Below the pieces are notes generated by a model that searched no databases, was not told the DNA's origin, and worked only from the letters and a program-made list of their open reading frames with translations. Shown piece by piece: positions 31,222 through 39,431 of a stretch of 55,622 bases of DNA. The position numbers were made by a program, and so were the translations under genes. Origin of the DNA: Actinomycetes bacterium (GTDB taxonomy: Bacteria > Actinomycetota > Acidimicrobiia > Acidimicrobiales > RAAP-2); assembly GCA_021794995.1 (NCBI GenBank), contig JAJYPY010000003.1, positions 1 through 55,622 of the forward strand, read 5' to 3'. Position 1 is the stretch's first letter, and each line of letters opens with the position of its first letter.

Positions 31222-31381
31222 CGACGCCCATTGTCACGCACAGACAGCGGTTCGCGGGGAGTGCAGCACCTCCGCAGACGGTCGCCCATAAGACCCGGTG
31301 AACCCGGCGTTGTTCCGTGAGTCCTGATCACGGATCGTCGCCTGGGACAGCCGGCCGGGGGTCCTGGCTGCGGTGCCGGCC

Positions 31382-31717
31382 ATGATCGACGTGATCGTCT
31401 TGAACGGAGGTTCGAGCTCGGGCAAGTCGTCGCTCGCGCGGAGCCTGCAGGAACTCCTTGTCGAGCCGTGGATCGCCCTCGGCGTCATGGTCGAGGAGGG
31501 GCTGCTCGACGGTGGTACGGGTCACCGGCGCGTCGCCGATGCGCTCGCTGGACTTTCGGTGCTGTGGGTCGGAGTCCGCCGTGACCCGGTCGTCGCCGCC
31601 TCGCCGGACCGCCACGGTCCGCATCACGGCGTTCGCGGTCGTCGGACTTCCTCCGCGCCCACCGGACGGGTCAACCTTTGCGGTACACGGAGACGTGGCT
31701 GTCGCTTTCGGCGGTGA
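31382..31717 (+). pseudogene. chloramphenicol phosphotransferase-like gene, decayed
   Basis: The frame starts with [21 protein letters not shown], a P-loop start typical of the CPT (chloramphenicol 3-O-phosphotransferase-like) kinases, and continues with [18 protein letters not shown] large part of the middle is missing: [15 protein letters not shown], which normally lies about halfway through a ~180-residue protein, follows too soon. Past about 31600 the protein no longer resembles the family and the frame runs into the convergent methyltransferase gene. It is probably inactive. Confidence 0.6.
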
Positions 31718-32402
31718 AGACGCCCCGATCCCATTCCGAGAAGCGGCCCTCCAACTGCATACCTGCCAACTGGGCCATCAGATCGCATTCTGCGGGCCAG
31801 GCGTAGCGGAAGTTGCCGAAGTCATAGCGTACGGTGCCGTCTGCGTCCTTGACGTAGTGATGGGACGTGCACATCTGGTGTACGGGGTCGTAGGTGTCGA
31901 ACCCCAGGTGCCCCTCGCTCACTTCGTTCGGCACGGCAGTTTGGCCCGGGGGCATACGACGCAGCGGCGGGACCCACAGCTCGATGACGAAGCGGCCACC
32001 CAAGACAAGGTGCCGGGAGGCATTCTGGAAGCACGCCACCTGTTCGGCCTGGGTCTGTAGGTTCGAAAGGCCGTTGAAGACGAGATAGACGAGGGAGAAC
32101 TCACCAGGCACGCGCGCCGTGGTCATGTTGCCGACGGCCACCGGCAGCGCTGACTCCTCCACCTTGCGCCTCAGCTCACGGACCATCGGCTCGGACAACT
32201 CGATGCCGCACACTTGGACGCCTCTTCCCGCCAGCGCAACGCCGACCCGCCCGGTGCCAATGGCGAACTCCAGGGCACGGCCCGAACCGGCGAGCTCTTC
32301 GAGGAAGTTGATGGTCGGACGAAGTGCCTCAGAAGTGGACATGTCGGCGGTGTCCGCGTCGTAGCGCGCTGCGGTCTCCTCATCCCACACTTCGCTGGTC
32401 AT
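31671..32402 (-). CDS. class I SAM-dependent methyltransferase
   Basis: A 243-residue methyltransferase. [17 protein letters not shown] starts a form common in small-molecule methyltransferases. The SAM motif is [19 protein letters not shown], with [14 protein letters not shown] after it. It also has [13 protein letters not shown] and a C-terminal beta segment common in this group. The acceptor cannot be predicted. The start is the ATG at 32402; the upstream frame lacks homology. It lies in the island and overlaps the decayed kinase gene convergently by 47 bp. Confidence 0.85.
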   Translation of the reverse strand: MTSEVWDEETAARYDADTADMSTSEALRPTINFLEELAGSGRALEFAIGTGRVGVALAGRGVQVCGIELSEPMVRELRRKVEESALPVAVGNMTTARVPGEFSLVYLVFNGLSNLQTQAEQVACFQNASRHLVLGGRFVIELWVPPLRRMPPGQTAVPNEVSEGHLGFDTYDPVHQMCTSHHYVKDADGTVRYDFGNFRYAWPAECDLMAQLAGMQLEGRFSEWDRGVFTAESDSHVSVYRKG

Positions 32403-32718
32403 GTGCGGAGTTTCCCACGCGTCGCTCGGGCGGTCACTCCGTGGTGCACGGAGAGCTGGACCCTCCTTGCTTGCTCCGCAATCTTCCACGCAGTCGGGGC
32501 TGACGGAGCAGCTCCCCGCACAGTGTCACCTATCGCCTGCGCACGTCGACCACGACGCCGGAGTCTCAGTGGCGCGATGAACGCCGGAAGTTCGCGCGCC
32601 TTTCACGGGTCCTGCGGGATCGACCCGCGGTGGCGACGCTGCCGTGCCCGAGCAATGGCGTCCTGCACGGCCGAGTTGTGCCGAGTGGCGGTCTGCACCG
32701 ACCCGTTCGGCCGGACGG
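32403..32718. other. no gene recognised
   Basis: This stretch between the methyltransferase and the ClpC-like fragment has open frames on both strands, but none shows a domain, a plausible ribosome site or normal actinobacterial composition. It is probably degraded island DNA. Confidence 0.5.
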
Positions 32719-33078
32719 TCACAAGCACGCCGGGACAAGCCGGACGGGTCCGGCCCGAGGGTGCGGCCGGGCCCGTTCTCTCCTGATCGGAGGCGATGGC
32801 GGGCTTGGGAGCCTCCGCACCGTCGTGGCTTCGTGGCCGAGCCGTGTCATCTCGAGGACCTTCTGGCGTGCCGCCTCGAGGGATACGCCAAGGGTCGCCA
32901 GCGCCTGGGACGCGAGTCCGCCGCCCTCGTCCTCCGGCCTTCCACCGAGTCGTGCCAGGTCGTGACCGCGCCTGACACGTATGAGGACGCGATGAGTGGG
33001 CTCGTGCTTGGCGAGGCGTGACTGCAGGTGACGGTTCCTTGTCCACGTCGACGGGCCGGACCGCGTATCCAGGCGCAC
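32719..33078 (-). pseudogene. fragment with ClpC N-terminal (Clp_N) repeat
   Basis: Within this frame the stretch encoded at about 32822-32931 (minus) reads DEGGGLASQALATLGVSLEA followed by ARQKVLEM. This closely matches the second half of a Clp N-terminal repeat (normally EGEGVAA..AL..LG..L...R..V). Nothing before or after belongs to ClpC: there is no AAA+ domain and the flanks are low complexity. It is a remnant of a Clp_N-containing gene, either broken or a relic of a Clp_N-only protein. It ends close to the IS66 transposase gene. Confidence 0.5.
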
Positions 33079-33155
33079 TGTTGATCGGCGGTACTTGGAT
33101 ACCGGGTCGCGTCAGGTCCGCAGTGGCTGAATGACCGGCGGTGAGCTGCTGAGTT

Positions 33156-34589
33156 TCAGCGAAAGAGCGAGACCATCGCCGGGTCGGGCGCCCGGGCGAG
33201 CCGGACGAGGAACTCGATGGGGTCCAATCCTTGTTGGACGGCAGTGCGCAGTGCGCTCATGATCCGGCCCTGGGTGCCAGCTCCTCGCCAGGTCCGGTTG
33301 CCTCCCCAGACCTTGCGGTTGACGACGGCGGGCCTGACCGCCTGCTCGGCCCGCCAGTTGGTGGCATCGACGCCCGGGCGGGTGAGGTAGGTGAACAACG
33401 CGTCGATCTCGTTGGTGAGGTGGGCGACCAGCTTTCGGTTCTCGTCGTAGGGATGGACCTGTTCGCCCAACAGTTGCACGCGCTCGGTCAGGTCGGCGAC
33501 CACCGCCAGGCGCTTGTTCTTCGACAGTCCCCGGGCATCGAGGCCAGCGAGGAGGATCTCCTTCACCTCTCTCGGCGTGGACCTCGCCCAGTCGGGGTTG
33601 GAGGCGAGGAGCTCGTGGCACCGTCGAAGCAGGTGGGCGGTACAGGTCTGGTGGCGAGCCTCGGTGAACTGTCGGTAGACGATCCACCCGTCGCGCACGA
33701 TGACGCCGGAGAAGTCCTCTTTGAGCAGCTCCGTCGCTTCGTCGAAGCCCCGGCCGTCGGCCACGTTGTACGCGGTGGCTCGATCGTTCGTCACCACCCA
33801 CAGCCAGGCGCCCTCGCCGCCGACTCGCCAACCGGTCTCGTCGGGCACCACCACCGCAGCGTCGTTCAACGTGGCCACGATCTCTCGGTGCACCGGCACG
33901 AGGTCGGTGCCCGTGGACTGGGCAGAAGACGACAACGCACCGGCGGTGACCGGCACTCCCAGGTGGCCGAGCACCGAAGCCGACTTCTTGAAGCTCAGCC
34001 CCATGACGTAGTGCAGCCAGGTGGCCAACGACATGGCGTTCGGTCCCACCTGGGAGGCAGCGGCACCCAGTGCGTCCGAGGTCTGCTCAGGGTGGCGGCC
34101 CTGGACCCGGCGCTTGCAGTTGGTGCAGTGCCCGATCCCGATCACAAAACGCGTGACGGTCGGTCGGCGCTCCGGCAGTTCGGTCTGGAACTGTTCGTCT
34201 TCGCGTTCGAAGCAGATGGCACCGCCACAATCCGGACAGCACGCCGGCAGCGGTGCCGAGAGCTCTCGGTTGACCGGACCGACGGGGGCCATGCGGTGGC
34301 CATGGCGACCGTGGCGGTCGCCCTGCTTCCGTCCGGGGCGCTTGGGCTCTTCGGCAGGATCACCCTTGGAGAACGGTGCCGCCTGGCGCTTGCCCGATCG
34401 GCGACTCTCCTCGAGCAGCTTCTCGAGTTCGGTGATGCGGACGTCTCGAGCCGAGAGCGCCTCGGTCAGCTCGCCAATACGGGCAGTCTGGGACTCGACC
34501 AGCTCCCGCAGCGCGCGCACCTCGGATGCCAACTCGTCGGACGAGGGGTGGTCACTGCTCGAAGAAGTGGGGGGCGCCGGAATTCCCAA
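33156..34589 (-). mobile_element. IS66-family transposase (single-gene type)
   Basis: A 477-residue DDE transposase of the IS66 family. An N-terminal coiled coil (LRELVESQTARIGELTEALS) and a linker with KRPGRKQGDRHGRHGH are followed by a zinc-finger part (CCPDCGGAICFERED, GHCTNCKRRVQGRHP). The catalytic domain has VVPDETGWRVGG (first Asp), VRDGWIVYRQF (second Asp) and TNWRAEQAVRPAVVNRK (Glu), all intact, so the enzyme may be active. The start is probably the TTG at 34589. No tnpA/tnpB accessory genes are present. I could not fix the ends: GGTCC-containing sequences near 33115 and 34620 are only weakly similar. A CGCGC-GAA-GCGCG hairpin lies at 34595-34607, just outside the gene. Confidence 0.9.
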
Positions 34590-34662
34590 CGGTACGCGCG
34601 AAGCGCGAACGAGTGGTGGACCCCGCTAAACAAGTACGATCGGCGATGCTAGAAAAGGCGCC

Positions 34663-35070
34663 GTGAGCGCCGTTGTGGGTGCCGCTGCCAGCGGAGCTGT
34701 GGCATTCGGGTTCATCGTCGTGGCCATCATCGGAATCGGGATCTACTTCCTCCCCACGATCATCGGAGCGACGCGCAATGTTGTCAACATTGGCAGCGTG
34801 TTCGCGATCAATCTCCTTCTTGGTTGGACGCTGATTGGCTGGGCGGTGGCCCTTGCAATGGCGCTTCGGACGAACCCGCCCTCCGCATATTCATCGTGGC
34901 AACAGGGATCCGGGCTGTGGCAACAGGCGCCCGGTCTGGCGCCACCAGGCTGGTATCCCGATCCGGGCGGGTCGGGAGGCGTCCGATGGTGGGACGGTCA
35001 CTCGTGGACGGAGGGCTACCGCCCTCCGGTGCCCCCCGGTCCGTCGACCCCGCCACAGCAGCCGTCATAA
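34663..35070 (+). CDS. superinfection-immunity-like membrane protein with DUF2510 domain
   Basis: A 135-residue protein. Residues about 14-66 form two TM segments with the superinfection immunity (T4 Imm-type) signature: GIYFLPTIIGATRNVVN followed by AINLLLGWTLIGWAVALAMA. The C-terminus carries a DUF2510 motif (PPGWYPDPGGSGGVRWWDGH then WTEGYRPP) common in actinobacterial membrane proteins. In phage T4, Imm blocks DNA entry of related phages. Many bacterial relatives have unknown roles, so a defence function is inference, helped by its place in a mobile island. The start is the GTG at 34663. It lies just right of the IS66 gene, divergent. Confidence 0.8.
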   Translation: MSAVVGAAASGAVAFGFIVVAIIGIGIYFLPTIIGATRNVVNIGSVFAINLLLGWTLIGWAVALAMALRTNPPSAYSSWQQGSGLWQQAPGLAPPGWYPDPGGSGGVRWWDGHSWTEGYRPPVPPGPSTPPQQPS

Positions 35071-35246
35071 ACGGATCCCGTTCCCTCTCCGATTGGGTCC
35101 GATCGACCCCTGCTGATCGGTCTTATGAAGATCACCTTGGGACCCTCGGCGGGGGCGACGACGGTCAGCGTTCCGCCTGCTTCCCATCGAACCCGGCGCG
35201 CGACGTGAGCCACGAGTTCAGCAAATGGTGTAGTCAACGCCACGTG

Positions 35247-35573
35247 TCACGAGAGAATGGTTGAAGACCGACGGATCCTGGCTGATCGACGCGCTCTCGA
35301 CAATCGCACGTCGACAACGTGTCGACGGGTGACCGACTGCGAATCCGCTCGTTGTGTGAGCGACCAGGTCCGAGGCCGTCGTGCACCGTCGTCGTCGGCG
35401 ACCGCCAGATGGTCGTGGCGCTGGGCGGTTGTGCTGCTGACCGAGAGGGCGAGAGGCCGAGACGGCGAGAGGGTGAGGTTCTCGGCAACGGCCTGGGCGA
35501 TCAGCATGCGGTCGAACGGATCGGCGTGGTAGGTCGGCAGGCGGGCGGTGTCGAGCGCATGTGATGCCGTCAT
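35247..35573 (-). pseudogene. fragment of a PIN-domain toxin (VapC C-terminal part)
   Basis: The first ~45 residues read LPTYHADPFDRMLIAQAVAE followed by NLTLSP. This is the hallmark of PhoH/VapC-like PIN toxins just before the last Asp (normally LP..HRDPFDR.L.AQA..EGL.L.T.D). The N-terminal half is missing, and after NLTL the protein becomes unrelated Ser/Arg-rich sequence. No antitoxin gene is recognisable next to it. It marks the right end of the decayed island. Apart from this fragment I see nothing coding between 35071 and 35647. Confidence 0.65.
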
Positions 35574-35647
35574 CGGGTGCCGCGCACCCCCGACCGCCGA
35601 CGCCTGACAAATTGTTGGGTCGAGGGGCCGACATCCGAGGGGAAGCG

Positions 35648-37435
35648 GTGACGGCGATTCTTGGGATCAACTGCTTCAGCCACGATACGGCGGCGTGCCT
35701 TGTCGTCGACGGGACAGTTGTGGCGATGGCCGAGCAGGAGCGGTTCGACCGCACCTGCCACAGCCGGGCGTTCCCCGACGACGCCATCGCCTTCTGCCTC
35801 GCCGCGGGGTCGTTGCGCATCGGGGACGTGGACATCGTCGCGTTCGCACAGCGCCCGCTGGTCGACCTCGCCCGGGGGGCGCGAGACGCGGTCGAGCGCG
35901 CGGCGCCCAAGCGCCTCGCCGCCCAGCTCTACACGGACGCGCGGTTGGCCGCTCGTGAGGTGGCCTTCCGGCGGCGGTGGGGCTACCGGGGACGGGTCGC
36001 CCACGTTGGCCACCACGACGCCCACGCGTCCGCCGCCTTCTTCGCCAGTCCGTTCGACTCGGCCGCGGTGCTGACCATCGACCGGGGCGGCGACTATCGC
36101 TCCACCACGTTCCGGATCGGCGCGGGCACCCGGATGCGGACGATCGCCGAGATCGCCAACCCGCACTCGGTGGGCGAGGTGTACAGCGCGCTCACCTGGT
36201 ACCTCGGGTTCTCGACCAACGCCGACGAGGGCAAGGTGATGGGGCTCGCGCCGTACGGGACGGACCGCTACGTGAGGGAGTTGCGCGACCTCCTCGTCCT
36301 TGAGGACGAAGGGCGGTTCCGGGTGAACTTCAACTGGTTCGGCTACCAGCGGGACGGACGGCCCGTGTCGCGGCGGTTCGTCGCTCGCTTCGGACCTCCC
36401 CGGCAGCCGGAGTCGGAGATCACGCCGCGCGACAAGGACCTCGCCTTCGCGGTCCAGGCCCTGACCGAGGACGCCGGGCTCCATGTCGCCCGGTGGCTGC
36501 GGAGCCAGAGCCCGACTGGCCGGCTCTGCCTGTCCGGCGGGGTGGCGCTCAACTCGGTGATGAACCACCGCCTGCTGACCGAGGCAGGGTTCGACGAGCT
36601 GTTCGTCCAGCCGGCGTCGTCGGACGCGGGCAACGCCCTCGGGGCTGCCCTATGGGTGGAGCACCAGCTGCTCGGGAGGCCGCGCCGCTGGGTGATGCGG
36701 CACCCGTTCCTCGGTCCGGCATCGAGCGACCCCACGGTCAGAGCGGCGGTGGAGGCCGCGGGCCGCCGGGGGACCCTGGAGGGCGGGGTGTCGGTCCGGC
36801 GGGTGGCCGACCCTGCGGCCGAGGCCGCACGGCTGGTGGCCGATGGACGGGTCGTCGGGTGGTTCCAGGGCAGGGCGGAGATCGGCCCGCGGGCGCTGGG
36901 TGCGCGGTCGATCCTGGCCGATCCGCGGCGGGCGGACATGCGGGACGTCGTCAACGACCGGGTGAAGCACCGCGAGTGGTTCCGCCCATTCGCGCCGAGC
37001 GTGCTCCACGAGCGCGGTGCCGAGTACTTCGTCGACTACCGGGCCGATCCGTTCATGCTCACCGTGGAGACCGTCCGGCCCGACCGGCGGCAGGAGATCC
37101 CGGCGGTGACCCACGTCGACGGCACCGGGCGGCTCCAGAGTGTGACGGAAGACTTCAACCCGCTCTTCTACCGGCTGATCCGCGAGTTCGACCGGCTGAC
37201 GGGTGTGCCTGTCGTGCTCAACACGAGCTTCAACGTCCGGGGAGAGCCCATGGTGAACAGGCCGGAGGAGGCCCTCGCCGACTTCGCCCGGACCGCGATG
37301 GACGCCCTCGTGATGGGCGACTATGTCGTGGAGAAGGCGCACGTCGCCAGGGAGGCCGATGGGTACCCCGAGCGCTCGGCCGCGAACCGGTCCGGCGGGC
37401 CTCGGTCGAGCGTGATTCCACGACGCACGCGGTAG
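35648..37435 (+). CDS. NodU/CmcH-type carbamoyltransferase
   Basis: A 595-residue O-carbamoyltransferase. The N-terminal ASKHA-like domain starts AILGINCFSHDTAACLVVDG and includes the catalytic/metal HVGHHDAHASAAFF and LTIDRGGDYRS. The C-terminal Sua5/YrdC-like domain has WFQGRAEIGPRALGARSIL and VVLNTSFNVRGEPMV. It transfers carbamoyl from carbamoyl phosphate (via carbamoyl-AMP) to a hydroxyl or similar group on a glycan or natural product. I start at GTG 35648, after GAGGGGAAGC, where homology begins. It precedes the formate dehydrogenase gene by 64 bp on the same strand; a link to that enzyme is not established for this family. Confidence 0.9.
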   Translation: MTAILGINCFSHDTAACLVVDGTVVAMAEQERFDRTCHSRAFPDDAIAFCLAAGSLRIGDVDIVAFAQRPLVDLARGARDAVERAAPKRLAAQLYTDARLAAREVAFRRRWGYRGRVAHVGHHDAHASAAFFASPFDSAAVLTIDRGGDYRSTTFRIGAGTRMRTIAEIANPHSVGEVYSALTWYLGFSTNADEGKVMGLAPYGTDRYVRELRDLLVLEDEGRFRVNFNWFGYQRDGRPVSRRFVARFGPPRQPESEITPRDKDLAFAVQALTEDAGLHVARWLRSQSPTGRLCLSGGVALNSVMNHRLLTEAGFDELFVQPASSDAGNALGAALWVEHQLLGRPRRWVMRHPFLGPASSDPTVRAAVEAAGRRGTLEGGVSVRRVADPAAEAARLVADGRVVGWFQGRAEIGPRALGARSILADPRRADMRDVVNDRVKHREWFRPFAPSVLHERGAEYFVDYRADPFMLTVETVRPDRRQEIPAVTHVDGTGRLQSVTEDFNPLFYRLIREFDRLTGVPVVLNTSFNVRGEPMVNRPEEALADFARTAMDALVMGDYVVEKAHVAREADGYPERSAANRSGGPRSSVIPRRTR

Positions 37436-37499
37436 CGTTGCAGGGACAACCGATCCGGCGCCTCGACAGGCGACCGGCGGGAAGGGAGGGTCGACCGGG

Positions 37500-39431
37500 A
37501 TGTCTCGACACTATGCCCGTCTGACGCAGCCGCTGGTCCGAGAGGGCGGTGCCCTCCGTCCGGCCACGTGGGAGGAGGCGCTCGACCGGGCCGCCGCCGG
37601 TTTCGCGCTCCACCGGGGGTCCGCCTACGGCATGTTCAGCTGTTCGAAGTCCAGCAACGAGGTGAATTTCCTTGCCCAGAAGTTCACCCGCGCGGTGATG
37701 GGCTCGAACAACATCGACTCCTGCAACCGCACCTGACACGCGCCCAGCGTCGCCGGTCTGGCGGCAGTGTTCGGTGCCGGGGGCGGCACCAGCTCGTACA
37801 AGGAGATCGAGGAGACCGACCTGATCATCCTGTGGGGGTCGAACGCGCGTGAGGCTCATCCGATCTTCTTCCACCACCTCCTGAAAGGGTTGCGGCGCGG
37901 GGCAAAGATGGTTGTGGTGGATCCCCGCCGCACGTCCTCGGCCCGGTGGGCCGACGTCTGGCTGGGCATCGAGGTCGGTTCGGACATCGCCCTGGCGCAC
38001 GCGGTCGGACGCGAGATCATTCGCGCAGGCCTGGTCGACACGGAGTTCGTCGGACGGGCGACCACGGGATTCGACGACTACGCCGCCTCGGTGGAGCCGT
38101 TCACGCTGGCCGAGGGAGAGCGCCTGACCGGAGTGCCGGCATGGGCGATCGCCGACTTGGCCCATTCCTACGCCCGGGCCGGCAGGGCGCAGCTGTGCTG
38201 GACGCTCGGCATCACCGAGCACCACACCGCCACCGACAACGTCCTCGCGCTGTGCAACCTGGCCCTCCTCACCGGCCACGTCGGCCGCTACGGCTCGGGA
38301 CTGGTCCCGCTCCGAGGTCAGAACAACGTCCAGGGCGGGGGGGACATGGGGGCGCTGCCCAACAAGTTCCCCGGTTTCCAAGACGTGGAGGACGATGCGA
38401 TCCGCGCCCGGTTCGACGCCCGCTGGGGAGCGACCGTTCCGCCGCAGCGCGGCTGGCACCTCGCCCAGATGTTCGACGCCATGACACGAGGAGACCTGCG
38501 GGCCCTCTACGTCCTCGGCGAGAACCCGGCCCAGTCCGAAGCGGACAATCACCGCGCCGTGCGGCTTCTCGAGGGGCTGGACCATCTGGTCGTCCAGGAC
38601 CTCTTCCTCACCAAGACGGCGCAGCTTGCCGACGTGGTCCTGCCCGCGGCCGTGACCGCCTTCGAGTCCGAGGGCACCGTCACGTCGAGCGAGCGGCGTG
38701 TCCAGCGTCTCCGCCCGGCACTGCGGCCACCCGATGGAGTGCGCAGCGACATCGAGATCCTCTGCGATCTCGCCGGCCGCCTCGGCCACGACTGGGGCCA
38801 CCCGAGCGCCGAGGAGGTGTGGGACGAGTGCCGCAGCCTCTCGCCCATGCACGCCGGTATGCGCTACGACCGCTTGGAGGCCCTCGGTGGCATCCAGTGG
38901 CCCTGCCCCGACGAGGAGCACCCCGGCACGCAGTTCCTCCACGGACGCTTGTGGGAGGAGGATCCCGAGAAGCGGGGGCCGCCGGCACCGTTCAGCCTCG
39001 TGCATTTCGAACCTCCGCTCGATGAGCTGAGCGAGGAATTCCCGATGAGGCTCACGACCGGGCGCCGGTTGGATTCCTTCAACACCGGGGTCCAGAGCGG
39101 CGGCTACGCGTCTCCCCTCCGCCGCCCCGAGACCCTCGACCTCTCCCCCGAGGACATGGCGAGCCTCGGCGTGGCCGAGGGCGATGCGGTGCGGGTGACG
39201 TCTCGTCGGGGCTCGATCACCGCCCCGGTCCATCTGGACCGCTCGTTGCGGCCCGGCCTTGCGTTCATGACCCTGCACTTTCCGGACCAGGCCGACACCA
39301 ATGCGCTTACCCTCGACACGTGGGACCCCCAGTCGGGCACGGCCGAGTTCAAGGCGACGGCGGTGCGCGTCGAACGGCTCCCCGAGACCGTCGGTGCGCA
39401 CCTGGTGACCGAGCCGGCCAAGGTGGGCTGA
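37500..39431 (+). CDS. formate dehydrogenase catalytic subunit, selenoprotein (Sec79), lacking N-terminal Fe-S region
   Basis: Read through the TGA at 37734-37736, this frame gives 643 residues of a molybdopterin/tungstopterin formate dehydrogenase alpha subunit. The TGA stands exactly at the catalytic position: SCNRT-U-HAPSVAGLAAVFG, where relatives have Sec or Cys before the conserved His. Further motifs are ILWGSNAREAHPIFFHH, VVVDPRRTSSARWAD, LRGQNNVQGGGDMG, YVLGENPAQSEADN and the C-terminal dinucleotide-binding part LTTGRRLDSFNTGVQSGGY. The protein begins at MSRHYARLTQPLVREGG, where normal alpha subunits have just finished their [4Fe-4S] domain; that part is the gene at 41311-42237. GAAGGGAGGG precedes the ATG. 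The stop overlaps the next ATG (TGATG). Confidence 0.92.
37734..37765 (+). promoter_or_regulatory. UGA(Sec) codon and bacterial SECIS hairpin
   Basis: The in-frame TGA (37734-37736) is followed at 37749-37765 by GTCGCC-GGTCT-GGCGGC. This is a 6-bp stem (one G-U pair) with a 5-nt GGTCT loop, 18 nt after the TGA. The apical GGUCU is what I recall for the E. coli fdhF SECIS, and the position matches the SelB-binding hairpin. It strongly supports selenocysteine insertion. No selA, selB, selD or tRNA-Sec is in the window. Confidence 0.88.

Noticed and set aside
33100-34640. Terminal inverted repeats of the IS66 element
   Set aside because: Candidates near 33115 and 34620 share only GGTCC and scattered bases; I could not define ends or a target-site duplication.
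35016-35243. A 75-codon minus-strand open frame right of the superinfection-immunity-like gene
   Set aside because: It overlaps that gene, has no ribosome site or recognised domain, and looks like a shadow frame.
37500-37736. The TGA at 37734 as a nonsense mutation making the formate dehydrogenase a pseudogene
   Set aside because: The frame and homology continue without any other defect, the codon is the exact Sec/Cys site, and a SECIS-like hairpin follows at the right distance.
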